Shown: piece by piece, positions 1-6,717 of the stretch | How positions within the stretch are numbered: position 1 is the first letter of the stretch | Layout: the number at the start of each line of letters is the position of its first letter | Source of the DNA: JAZRGE01 sp045644025 | GTDB lineage: Bacteria > Bacillota > Clostridia > Oscillospirales > Acutalibacteraceae | Length of the DNA stretch: 14,214 nucleotides | NCBI GenBank assembly: GCA_045644025.1 | Contig: JAZRGE010000025.1 | Location: forward strand, 1-14,214 | Direction: 5' to 3' | Translations under genes and position numbers: made by a program | Notes under the pieces: generated by a model | Database searches by the model: none | Told to the model about the DNA's origin: nothing | What the model saw: only the letters and a program-made list of their open reading frames with translations

Positions 1-645
1 AGAATGGGTGGAGTGGATAAGCAGATGCTGCAGTTGGGTGGTATGCCTGTTGTTGCACGCACTTTGCTTAAATTCCAGAACACAGATGCCGTGGATGGCA
101 TCGTGATAGTAACCAAGGCTGAAAAGATGGGCGCAATGGAGTCTCTTGCAGGTGAATATGGCATCAGCAAGCTTATTTGCGTGGCCGAGGGAGGTGCTTC
201 TCGCCAGGAATCGGTCAGCCGCGGTGTTGCTGCCCTGGGGGATGAATACTCCACGGTGCTTATTCACGATGGTGCAAGGCCTCTGGTGAAGGAAGGCGTG
301 ATTTCGGCTGTGGCAAGTGCCGCGAGGGAATTTGGCGCCGCGGCCTGCGGTGTGAGGATTTATGATACAGTGAAGCTTTTGGATGCCGATGGAAATATTT
401 GCTCCACTGTGGATAGGAATAGCCTTATCAGGGTGCAGACTCCGCAGGGCTTTGATCTGAACGCTTATAAGGCTGCCGTGGCTTCTTGCTCCGATCTTTC
501 TGCGTGCACCGATGATTGTGCCGTGATGGAGCAGGCAGGGCACAAAATAAAGCTTATTGAAAGCGATGAAACTAATATTAAGGTTACTACACCTGCCGAT
601 ATCCAGCTGGCAGAGAGAATCCTTAGCTCGGAGGGGAATTTATGA
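1..645 (+). CDS. ispD: IspD, 2-C-methyl-D-erythritol 4-phosphate cytidylyltransferase (5' partial)
   Basis: Cytoplasmic enzyme of the MEP isoprenoid pathway; it joins CTP and methylerythritol phosphate to give CDP-methylerythritol. The reading frame is open to base 1 and begins with Arg-Met-Gly-Gly, which is the end of the family's N-terminal nucleotide-binding motif GxGxRMG. About 15-20 N-terminal residues therefore lie outside the window, and the ATG at base 4 is internal rather than the start. Visible family signatures are the VDKQ lysine just after the glycine-rich loop, GGASRQESVSRG, HDGARPLV, VQTPQGF and CTDDCAVMEQ, ending in the ETNIKVTTPADI block. It overlaps the next gene by 4 bases (ATGA), so translation is probably coupled to ispF, the enzyme two steps later in the pathway. 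Truncated only by the window edge. Confidence 0.95.
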   Translation, partial: RMGGVDKQMLQLGGMPVVARTLLKFQNTDAVDGIVIVTKAEKMGAMESLAGEYGISKLICVAEGGASRQESVSRGVAALGDEYSTVLIHDGARPLVKEGVISAVASAAREFGAAACGVRIYDTVKLLDADGNICSTVDRNSLIRVQTPQGFDLNAYKAAVASCSDLSACTDDCAVMEQAGHKIKLIESDETNIKVTTPADIQLAERILSSEGNL

Positions 646-1115
646 TAAGAATTGGCCACGGATACGATGTTCACCGCCTTGTGGAAGATAGGAAACTGAT
701 TCTCGGCGGTGTGGAGATTCCTTTTGAAAAGGGGCTTTTGGGCCATTCCGATGCCGACGTGTTGCTGCACGCTGTGAGCGATGCACTGCTGGGGGCCGCA
801 GCCCTTGGGGATATCGGAAAGCATTTTCCCGATAGCGATCCTGCTTATAAAGGCGCCGATAGCTTAAGGCTTTTGGCGGCTGTGGTCGAGCTTCTTGCCA
901 AGGAAGGCTACAAAATTGTGAACGTGGATGCCACCTTGCTTGCTCAAAGGCCGAAACTCGCTCCTTATATAGCCCAAATGCGCTGCAATATAGCCGAGGC
1001 TATCGGAGTAGATGCGGGTGCCGTGAGCGTGAAGGCCACCACCGAAGAAGGTTTGGGATTCACGGGCGAGGGCCTGGGAATTGCAGCCCATGCAGTTTGC
1101 CTTATAGAAAAATAG
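642..1115 (+). CDS. ispF: IspF, 2-C-methyl-D-erythritol 2,4-cyclodiphosphate synthase
   Basis: Forms the cyclodiphosphate from CDP-methylerythritol phosphate with release of CMP, in the MEP pathway; the family works as a homotrimer. At 157 residues it has the usual family length. The zinc ligands are visible as Asp9 and His11 in GYDVHRL and His43 in DADVLLHAVSDALLG. The GDIGKHFPDSDP block and the C-terminal KATTEEGLGFTGEGLG block, which shapes the cytidine pocket, are intact. The ATG at 642 overlaps the ispD stop as ATGA, which supports this start and suggests translational coupling. The intermediate kinase gene ispE is not in the window. Confidence 0.97.
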   Translation: MIRIGHGYDVHRLVEDRKLILGGVEIPFEKGLLGHSDADVLLHAVSDALLGAAALGDIGKHFPDSDPAYKGADSLRLLAAVVELLAKEGYKIVNVDATLLAQRPKLAPYIAQMRCNIAEAIGVDAGAVSVKATTEEGLGFTGEGLGIAAHAVCLIEK

Positions 1116-1125
1116 CATACCTTTC

Positions 1126-1157
1126 TTCCCCCTTTCATATTTTTAAGCAAGGGGGAA
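1126..1157 (+). promoter_or_regulatory. Perfect 9-bp hairpin sequestering the Shine-Dalgarno of the downstream gene
   Basis: The arms are TTCCCCCTT at 1126-1134 and AAGGGGGAA at 1149-1157, with a 14-base A/T-rich loop. The right arm is the whole ribosome binding site of the TTG-started gene at 1163. In the mRNA the site would be paired unless the hairpin is opened by translating ribosomes, a protein or temperature. There is no T-tract after it, so it is not a terminator. The structure is seen directly; a regulatory role is inference. Confidence 0.5.
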
Positions 1158-1162
1158 TATTC

Positions 1163-1612
1163 TTGTTTGGATTTAGCTTGAAATTAGATCTTAAAAGAAC
1201 GTTGGCGATCTTTGCGGCACTAAGCTTGTTGTGTGCAGGGGTGGTTGTCATGGCGGGCGCAGGGCACCGCGGTGTTTCGGGTGCCACAGAGCAGGAAAGA
1301 ATGGAATACATATGCTCGCTGGGATATATGCCTTCTCTTGCAGGGGCGGAGACTACCGAGATCTCCATACCTGAAGAGTTTTCCGACGTTTACGAAAACT
1401 ACAACACTCTGCAAAAACAGGCAGGGTTTGATCTTTCGGATTATAAGGGTTGCCTGGTGACCCGCTACACATATTGCCTGGCGGATTTTCCTGCCGACGA
1501 ATACGTTGTGGCCAATATCCTGGTGAAGGACGAAAAAATTATAGGAGGGGACATATCGTCCAAGCGGTTGGATGGCTTTATGCTGCCGCTTGAGGCCAAG
1601 AAAAATGGATAG
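1163..1612 (+). CDS. DUF4830-like membrane-anchored or secreted protein of unknown function
   Basis: 149-residue protein. The start is taken as TTG at 1163 because AAGGGGGAA lies 5 bases upstream; an in-frame ATG at 1097 would lie inside ispF and has no binding site. Residues about 11-32 form a hydrophobic segment after a basic KLDLKR stretch, so it is a signal peptide or a single membrane anchor with the rest outside. The exported part holds TEQERMEYICSLGY, then SIPEEFSDVYENYNTLQKQ, a short GFDLSDYKG motif, a RYTYCL strand and IIGGDISSKRLDGFMLPL. This pattern matches my memory of the DUF4830 family found in Clostridia; its function is unknown. The last 8 bases overlap the rsuA-like gene, so the two are probably cotranslated. 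Two cysteines (in EYICSLG and TYCLADF) occur in the exported part. Family call is moderate and made without a search. Confidence 0.7.
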   Translation: MFGFSLKLDLKRTLAIFAALSLLCAGVVVMAGAGHRGVSGATEQERMEYICSLGYMPSLAGAETTEISIPEEFSDVYENYNTLQKQAGFDLSDYKGCLVTRYTYCLADFPADEYVVANILVKDEKIIGGDISSKRLDGFMLPLEAKKNG

Positions 1613-2327
1613 ACTGGATAAGATTATTGCAGGGCAGACCGGGCTTAGCCGCAAGGACGTTCACAAGGCTGTTGCCGCGGGAAGGATCTGCGTGGATGGA
1701 AAAATCGTCTCTAAGGCTGATATCAAGATAGATCCCCAAAATTGCGCCATAACATTGGATGGTGCCGAGATTTCTTATAAGAAATATAGATATTTTCTGC
1801 TAAACAAGCCTGCCGGAGTGGTCACCGAATCGGCCAACAAGCAAAGGGCTACCGTGATGGATATATTCAAAAATGAACCCAGATGGGAAAATCTTTTTCC
1901 CGTGGGCAGGCTGGATAAAGATACAACAGGCCTACTGCTTATTACCGACGACGGAGACTATGCTCACAGAGTGATATCCCCCAAAAGCAGAGTGGAGAAG
2001 AGATACGTGGTGTGGGTGGATGCACCCGTTCCCGAAAGTGCTTGCAGGCACTTCAGAGAAGGCATTGTGCTGGCCGATGGCACTGCGTGCCTGCCTGCTG
2101 AAATAAGCATAAGCAGCCAAGACCCTTGCTGCGCCGAGATAGTTGTTTATGAGGGAAAATATCACCAGATAAAAAGGATGCTTGGCGTGCTGGATTTGGG
2201 CGTAGATCGGCTTCACAGGGCTTCCGTTGCCACGCTTTCTTTGCCGGACAACCTGGCGGCAGGGGAGTACGTTGAACTGACAAGCGAGCAAGCCTATTCG
2301 GTTTTCGCAAGCGAGAAAAATGAATAA
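1605..2327 (+). CDS. rsuA: RsuA-family pseudouridine synthase
   Basis: Converts a uridine of ribosomal RNA to pseudouridine; RsuA of E. coli modifies position 516 of 16S rRNA. The 240-residue product has an N-terminal S4 RNA-binding domain (about residues 1-55, with RLDKII, LSRKDV and GRICVDGKIV) and then the RsuA/RluB catalytic domain. The catalytic aspartate is Asp104 in VGRLDKDTTGLLLITDDG, and the KYHQIKRML motif is near the C-terminus. Its short insertions and C-terminal end resemble RsuA/YtzG more than RluB, but the exact target base cannot be read from the sequence. The ATG at 1605 is preferred over upstream in-frame ATGs because the S4 domain begins directly with MDRLDK. The start overlaps the end of the previous gene by 8 bases. 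Confidence 0.9.
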   Translation: MDRLDKIIAGQTGLSRKDVHKAVAAGRICVDGKIVSKADIKIDPQNCAITLDGAEISYKKYRYFLLNKPAGVVTESANKQRATVMDIFKNEPRWENLFPVGRLDKDTTGLLLITDDGDYAHRVISPKSRVEKRYVVWVDAPVPESACRHFREGIVLADGTACLPAEISISSQDPCCAEIVVYEGKYHQIKRMLGVLDLGVDRLHRASVATLSLPDNLAAGEYVELTSEQAYSVFASEKNE

Positions 2328-2341
2328 ATTGTGTCTATATA

Positions 2342-2366
2342 GTGCAATTATGCACAAATATGTGCA
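2342..2366. promoter_or_regulatory. Overlapping dyads built from three TGCAC half-sites
   Basis: GTGCA (2342-2346), TGCAC (2351-2355) and GTGCA (2362-2366) form two mutually exclusive inverted repeats sharing the middle half-site: 2342-2355 (5-4-5) and 2351-2366 (TGCACA, 4 bases, TGTGCA). A short TTTT follows, so the second could be a weak terminator for the rsuA-like gene. Alternatively the set is an operator about 80-100 bases upstream of the msmX start point. The sequence does not decide between these. Confidence 0.4.
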
Positions 2367-2408
2367 TTTTGTATAAAACGCAGCGAATAACTTTGGTTGA
2401 AAAAATCA

Positions 2409-2437
2409 TAGAAAATGCAATATCGTTGTGTTATAAT
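2409..2437 (+). promoter_or_regulatory. Sigma-A type promoter for msmX
   Basis: The -10 box is a perfect TATAAT at 2432-2437, preceded by an extended TGT (2429-2431). A -35 box TAGAAA lies at 2409-2414 with a 17-base spacer. Transcription should start near 2444, giving a leader of about 50 bases before the AGGAGG of msmX. Confidence 0.7.
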
Positions 2438-2492
2438 ACTGAAGAAAGTAAAAGCGCTGATTTTGCGCGTTAAGTTTTAGGAGGAAAAAATA

Positions 2493-3635
2493 ATGGCAAG
2501 TGTATCGTTTCAGAGCATCTGCAAGAGATACGCAGGCGGCGTGCAGGCTGTTGCCGATTTCAACCTGGAAATTAAGGACAAGGAATTCATCATCCTGGTA
2601 GGTCCTTCCGGTTGCGGTAAGTCCACCACCCTTCGTATGCTGGCAGGTCTGGAAGAAATTTCCGACGGCGAGATTTATATCGGCGACCGTGTGGTAAACA
2701 ACGTAGCCCCCAAGGATAGGGATATCGCTATGGTGTTCCAGAACTATGCTCTTTACCCCCACATGACTGTTTTCGACAACATGGCTTTCGGCCTTAAGCT
2801 CCGCAAGACTCCCAAGGATGAGATCAGGAGAAGAGTTGAAGAAGCAGCAAGAATTCTGGATATATCCCACCTGCTCGAGCGTAAGCCCAAGGCTTTGTCC
2901 GGTGGTCAGAGGCAGCGTGTTGCTCTCGGCCGTGCTATCGTTCGTGAGCCTAAGGTATTCCTTTTGGACGAACCTCTTTCCAACCTGGATGCTAAGCCCC
3001 GCGCCGAGATGCGTACAGAGCTTTCTAAGATACACAAGAAGCTGGGTACCACATTCATCTACGTTACCCACGATCAGACCGAAGCTATGACAATGGCTAC
3101 CAGAATCGTTGTTATGAAGGATGGCTATATCCAGCAGGTTGATACTCCTCAGAAACTCTATGATAAGCCCTGCAATATGTACGTTGCCGGATTTATCGGT
3201 TCTCCCCAGATGAACTTCATCGAATCCAAGCTTCTTAAGGAAGATGGCGTATACTACGTAGAGTTCGGCTCTGAAGATACAAAGACCCGTTCCGGTGTTA
3301 AGTACAAGATCAGGCTGCCCGAGTCCAAGAACAAGGACAACTGCCTCGAAGAGTATGTTAACAAGGAAGTTATCATGGGTATCCGTCCTGAGAATGTTCA
3401 CGACGAAGCCAACTATCTCGAGAGCATTCCCGAGGGCATTGTTGAGGCTAAGGTTGAAGTTACCGAGCTTATGGGTGCTGAAATCTATCTCTACCTCAAC
3501 TGCGAAGGCCACGATAACGATGCTCGAGTATCGCCTAAGTCTACTGCTCGTCCCCAGGATACTATCAAGATCACCATTGATCCTGCTTATATCCATCTTT
3601 TCGATAAAGACACAGAAAAGACAATCACCAACTAA
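2493..3635 (+). CDS. msmX: MsmX/UgpC/MalK-type carbohydrate importer ATPase
   Basis: Cytoplasmic ATPase subunit of ABC sugar importers (CUT1 class). No permease or binding protein lies beside it, so it is probably a shared ATPase like B. subtilis MsmX that serves several importers encoded elsewhere. The 380 residues show Walker A GPSGCGKST (37-45), the Q-loop region VFQNYALYPHMT, signature LSGGQRQRVALGRA (from 135), Walker B ending LLDEP (Asp159, Glu160) and the switch YVTHDQTEAM. A C-terminal TOBE/OB regulatory region (about 240-380) includes the family block GFIGSPQMNF and MGIRPENV. The residue after LDAK is proline (KPR at 168-170), where the family usually has leucine. The start follows TTAGGAGG at good spacing. 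Codons are strongly biased (mostly AAG for lysine, CGT common), which fits high expression. It has its own promoter and a strong terminator. Confidence 0.93.
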   Translation: MASVSFQSICKRYAGGVQAVADFNLEIKDKEFIILVGPSGCGKSTTLRMLAGLEEISDGEIYIGDRVVNNVAPKDRDIAMVFQNYALYPHMTVFDNMAFGLKLRKTPKDEIRRRVEEAARILDISHLLERKPKALSGGQRQRVALGRAIVREPKVFLLDEPLSNLDAKPRAEMRTELSKIHKKLGTTFIYVTHDQTEAMTMATRIVVMKDGYIQQVDTPQKLYDKPCNMYVAGFIGSPQMNFIESKLLKEDGVYYVEFGSEDTKTRSGVKYKIRLPESKNKDNCLEEYVNKEVIMGIRPENVHDEANYLESIPEGIVEAKVEVTELMGAEIYLYLNCEGHDNDARVSPKSTARPQDTIKITIDPAYIHLFDKDTEKTITN

Positions 3636-3645
3636 TGGTAAAATC

Positions 3646-3678
3646 AAAGTGCCGCAGCGCTGCTGCGGCACTTTTTTT
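3646..3678 (+). terminator. Rho-independent terminator after msmX
   Basis: Stem AAAGTGCCGCAG (3646-3657) pairs with CTGCGGCACTTT (3663-3674); the C-G pair at 3658/3662 extends it to 13 bp with a 3-base loop. A run of seven T residues spans 3672-3678. The stop codon of msmX is 11 bases before the stem. It separates msmX from the regulator/ftsEX transcript. Confidence 0.95.
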
Positions 3679-3761
3679 ATGCTTTCTCCTTTCGGCGTAG
3701 GGGAGATATCGGTAGCTTGTAACTTTTTGTAACTTTTTTGCAAAAAAATTGCAATTTACTC

Positions 3762-3790
3762 TTGAAAAATAGCTCAGTTTTATGTAAAAT
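3762..3790 (+). promoter_or_regulatory. Sigma-A type promoter for the regulator / ftsEX cluster
   Basis: TTGAAA at 3762-3767 and TAAAAT at 3785-3790 with an exact 17-base spacer. Upstream (3718-3748) lie T- and A-tracts repeated about every 10 bases, including a tandem copy of TGTAACTTTT, which could bend DNA or act as an UP-like element. The predicted start near 3797 leaves a leader of about 65 bases before the gene at 3863. Confidence 0.75.
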
Positions 3791-3862
3791 AAACAATGTG
3801 TAAATATGTATTTTTTGCAATCTTGCTAAAATTTTCAAATTAGTGGGGAAAGGTCGGATAAT

Positions 3863-4948
3863 ATGTCAGTCAGGCTGTTTCAAGGCATTGTAAACCAAAT
3901 GAAAGAGGTAGTGGATCGCACCTTCGGTGTGGTGAATGATAGCTATGTTATCGTTGCTTGCAGCGATCCCAATCGCAACGACAGCGTTGTAGACACTACA
4001 CTTATGCCCGGAGGTATCGCAGATAATCTCTACACTAAGGGCATGTATACTTATAAAGCTTTGGGCGAAGAGCTTACCCCCGAATACACCGTGTTTGTTG
4101 AGGGAACAGACGAAATGGCTGTTAAGTATGCCAATTTGCTTGCTATCTCCCTTGATAATATTAAGCTTTACTACGATGAAAAGCACGATCGCCGCAACTT
4201 CATTAAGAATATTATTCTGGATAATATTCTTCTGGGCGATATCACACTTAAGGCCAGGGAACTTCATTTTGAGAACGAGGTTGCCCGCACAGTGTTGCTG
4301 CTCCGCATCGCTAATCCCAACGACGTTTCCGTTTACGATGTGGTTCAGAACCTTTTCCCCGATAGAAACAAGGATTTTGTTATCAACATCAGCGAGACAG
4401 ATATTGCGATTGTTAAGGAAATCAAAGGCGAGATCGAGACTAAAGATCTGGAAAAACTGGCTCGCTCTATTGTGGATACCCTTTCCAGCGAGTTCTACAC
4501 CCACGCTGTTATCGGTATCGGCACCACTGTTGAGAAGCTTAAAGACGTAGCCCGTTCCTTTAAGGAAGCGCAGGTAGCTTTGGAGGTTGGCAAGATATTT
4601 GATACCGAAAAGCCCATCGTGAGCTATGATAGCCTGGGTATCGCAAGGCTTATATATCAGCTTCCCACCACACTTTGCGAATCCTTCCTGAGAGAAGTGT
4701 TTAAGAACGGCACGATTGCCAGCCTGGATCAGGAAACTCTCTTCACGATCCAGCGCTTCTTCGAAAACAATCTTAACGTTTCCGAAACATCCAGAAAACT
4801 TTTTGTGCATCGCAACACTTTGGTTTATAGGCTGGATAAGATCAAAAAGATCACCGGTCTGGATCTTAGAGAATTTGATCACGCTATCGTGTTTAAGATT
4901 GCTCTCATGGTTCAAAAATATATGCACTCCAATCCCACCAACTTTTAA
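3863..4948 (+). CDS. PucR/CdaR-type transcriptional regulator
   Basis: 361-residue cytoplasmic DNA-binding protein. The C-terminus has the PucR-type helix-turn-helix: NNLNVSETSRKLFVHRNTL around residues 302-320, followed by VYRLDKIKKITGLDLR. The middle part (about 140-245, LLLRIANPNDVSVYDVVQNL onward) resembles the degenerate GGDEF-like domain of CdaR regulators. The N-terminal ~130 residues look like a sensory part, but I recognise no ligand motif. Regulators of this class control sugar-diacid, purine and similar pathways in other bacteria; the ligand here is unknown. It sits just after the orphan sugar ATPase and 18 bases before ftsE, so it may be cotranscribed with ftsEX. ATG at 3863 follows a GGGGAAAGG site. 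Codon bias resembles msmX. Confidence 0.85.
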   Translation: MSVRLFQGIVNQMKEVVDRTFGVVNDSYVIVACSDPNRNDSVVDTTLMPGGIADNLYTKGMYTYKALGEELTPEYTVFVEGTDEMAVKYANLLAISLDNIKLYYDEKHDRRNFIKNIILDNILLGDITLKARELHFENEVARTVLLLRIANPNDVSVYDVVQNLFPDRNKDFVINISETDIAIVKEIKGEIETKDLEKLARSIVDTLSSEFYTHAVIGIGTTVEKLKDVARSFKEAQVALEVGKIFDTEKPIVSYDSLGIARLIYQLPTTLCESFLREVFKNGTIASLDQETLFTIQRFFENNLNVSETSRKLFVHRNTLVYRLDKIKKITGLDLREFDHAIVFKIALMVQKYMHSNPTNF

Positions 4949-4966
4949 TTTAACGGAGGTTTTCAG

Positions 4967-5683
4967 GTGAGTACAGCTGAAATGGAAATGAATGGGATAA
5001 AACCCATTATAGAGTTTAAGGGTGTCTCCAAAACATACCCTACGGGAACTCATGCTTTGCGTGATGTTAACCTCACTGTCTATCCCGGTGAATTTATTTT
5101 CGTTGTGGGCCAGTCGGGTGCAGGCAAGAGCACGCTTATGAAGCTTATTATGAGAGAAGAGAAGGCCAACGCCGGTGAAATTAAGGTGAATGGCTACAAG
5201 CTCTCCACTATCAAGAGAAAGCGTATTCCCGAATTCAGGCGCACAATGGGAATCGTGTTTCAGGATTTCCGCCTTATTCCCACAATGGATGTCTTTGATA
5301 ACGTGGCATTCGCCATGCACATCACCGGTGCATCCAGCAGAGAAATAAGAAAGAACGTTACCAAAATGCTTAACCAGGTAGGCCTGGGCAAAAAGGCTCA
5401 CGCCATGCCTAATGAGCTTTCGGGCGGTGAGCAGCAGCGTGTTGGCCTGGCAAGAGCATTGGTCAATAAGCCTGCTTTGCTTATTGCCGATGAGCCCACC
5501 GGTAACGTAGACCCTAATATGTCCTACGAAATTGTGCATATGCTTACCGAAATCAACAAAGCGGGAACAACCGTGCTTATGGTTACTCACGAGCATCAGC
5601 TTGTACGTGATTTTAATCAGCGAGTGATAATGCTTGAGGGCGGCACCGTTGTGGCCGATAGTGCCGGAGGTAACGCTATATGA
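4967..5683 (+). CDS. ftsE: FtsE, cell-division ABC ATPase
   Basis: ATPase partner of FtsX at the division site or lateral wall; in Firmicutes the complex uses ATP to switch on secreted peptidoglycan hydrolases rather than to move a solute. The 238 residues contain Walker A GQSGAGKST (48-56), the FQDFRLIPTMDVFDNV region typical of FtsE, signature LSGGEQQRVGLARAL (from 151), Walker B ending IADEPTGNVDP (Asp175, Glu176) and the H-loop MVTHEH. The start is GTG at 4967, placed 6 bases after a strong GGAGGT (4955-4960). This adds about 10-15 residues before the usual family start; ATGs at 4982 and 4988 are less well placed. The stop overlaps the ftsX start as ATGA. Confidence 0.95.
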   Translation: MSTAEMEMNGIKPIIEFKGVSKTYPTGTHALRDVNLTVYPGEFIFVVGQSGAGKSTLMKLIMREEKANAGEIKVNGYKLSTIKRKRIPEFRRTMGIVFQDFRLIPTMDVFDNVAFAMHITGASSREIRKNVTKMLNQVGLGKKAHAMPNELSGGEQQRVGLARALVNKPALLIADEPTGNVDPNMSYEIVHMLTEINKAGTTVLMVTHEHQLVRDFNQRVIMLEGGTVVADSAGGNAI

Positions 5684-6717
5684 GACTGAGAAAATTAAAA
5701 TACCTCATTGGCGAGGGTATTAAAAGTATTTGGGCCAACAGATTGATGTCGTTGGCATCGGTAGGCGTGCTGGTTGCCTGTATGTTGCTCATAGGTATCG
5801 CGGTGGCCATAAGTTTCAACGTGAACAAGGCTATGGGCGAGATCCAGAAGCAGAACGTGGTGATGGCCTATTTTAAGGATCGCAGCTGGGCTGTGAACGA
5901 AGGCCTTATAGTTCCCGATGAAGCCGAAGAAGGAGCTTCTTCTGATTCGGCCGAAAACGAAGAAGCAGAAAGCGAAGATAAATATAAGGATCTTTATTTC
6001 ATTCACAACGATTCCGAAGGCGAAGAACTTTGCGAAGAGATAAAGAAACTGGAAAACGTGGCAGATGCCGTTTATATCTCGGGCGATGAAGGCCTTGAGA
6101 AAATGCTGGCCACAATGCCCGAAGCTCAGCAGGAATATTTTAATGAGTGGCTCAGCGAGGACAACCCTCTCTCCGCCGCCGCAATGATCACTATGAAGGA
6201 TCTTGCCAAATTTGATGAGACTCTGGCTCAGATAGAGGCAATAGAAGCTATCGACGTTACCTATCATCAGCGCGATATTGCCGCTAAGGTTACATCTATC
6301 GAGAAGGCTCTCTCGGTTGCAGGCGTTTGGATAATCGGCATACTGTTGCTTATCTCTATGGTCATTGTTTCCAACACTATCAGGGTAACAATGTACAACA
6401 GAAAGCTTGAAATCAGCATTATGAAGGCTGTGGGCGCCACCAACAAGTTCATTCGTTTCCCCTTTGTGGTGGAAGGTGTTTTCCTTGGCCTCACATCCTC
6501 GGTGCTCACGATAGGCGTGCTATATTTTGTTTATAGCGCCGTTATAGAAACGGTTAAAGATTCCCTTGGCCTGGGTGAAGTGGTTCCCTTTATGGAGTTC
6601 ATCTGGCCTGTGTTCGGAATATTCGTTGCCATCGGCTTTGTAACAGGCGTGTTTGGCAGTGTGATTATGATCAGCAAATATTTAAGAAAAGAAGGAAGTG
6701 AATTCAGTGCGATCTAA
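5680..6717 (+). CDS. ftsX: FtsX, cell-division ABC permease-like protein
   Basis: Membrane partner of FtsE. The 345-residue protein has the FtsX layout: a cytoplasmic N-terminus (RLRKLKYLIGEGIKSIWANR), TM1 about 22-47, a large extracellular domain about 50-210, then TM2 about 213-234, TM3 about 264-285 and TM4 about 308-332. The cytoplasmic loop between TM2 and TM3 holds the conserved MYNRKLEISIMKAVGATN. The extracellular domain is the part that contacts the hydrolase in other Firmicutes. It carries a very acidic low-complexity insert at residues 80-100 (rich in Glu, Asp and Ser). Its start overlaps ftsE by 4 bases, and its end overlaps the first M23 gene by 11, which links the three in translation and function. 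Confidence 0.93.
   Translation: MRLRKLKYLIGEGIKSIWANRLMSLASVGVLVACMLLIGIAVAISFNVNKAMGEIQKQNVVMAYFKDRSWAVNEGLIVPDEAEEGASSDSAENEEAESEDKYKDLYFIHNDSEGEELCEEIKKLENVADAVYISGDEGLEKMLATMPEAQQEYFNEWLSEDNPLSAAAMITMKDLAKFDETLAQIEAIEAIDVTYHQRDIAAKVTSIEKALSVAGVWIIGILLLISMVIVSNTIRVTMYNRKLEISIMKAVGATNKFIRFPFVVEGVFLGLTSSVLTIGVLYFVYSAVIETVKDSLGLGEVVPFMEFIWPVFGIFVAIGFVTGVFGSVIMISKYLRKEGSEFSAI

Noticed and set aside
1..12. ispD as a gene starting at the ATG at base 4
   Set aside because: Arg before that Met belongs to the GxGxRMG motif, so the frame continues upstream; it is cut by the window and not shortened in the cell.
2406..5596. Long open frames on the minus strand opposite msmX (445 codons) and opposite the regulator and ftsE (576 codons)
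   Set aside because: They lie antisense to clear conserved genes, have no recognisable family pattern or ribosome site, and arise from the strong codon bias of the plus-strand genes.
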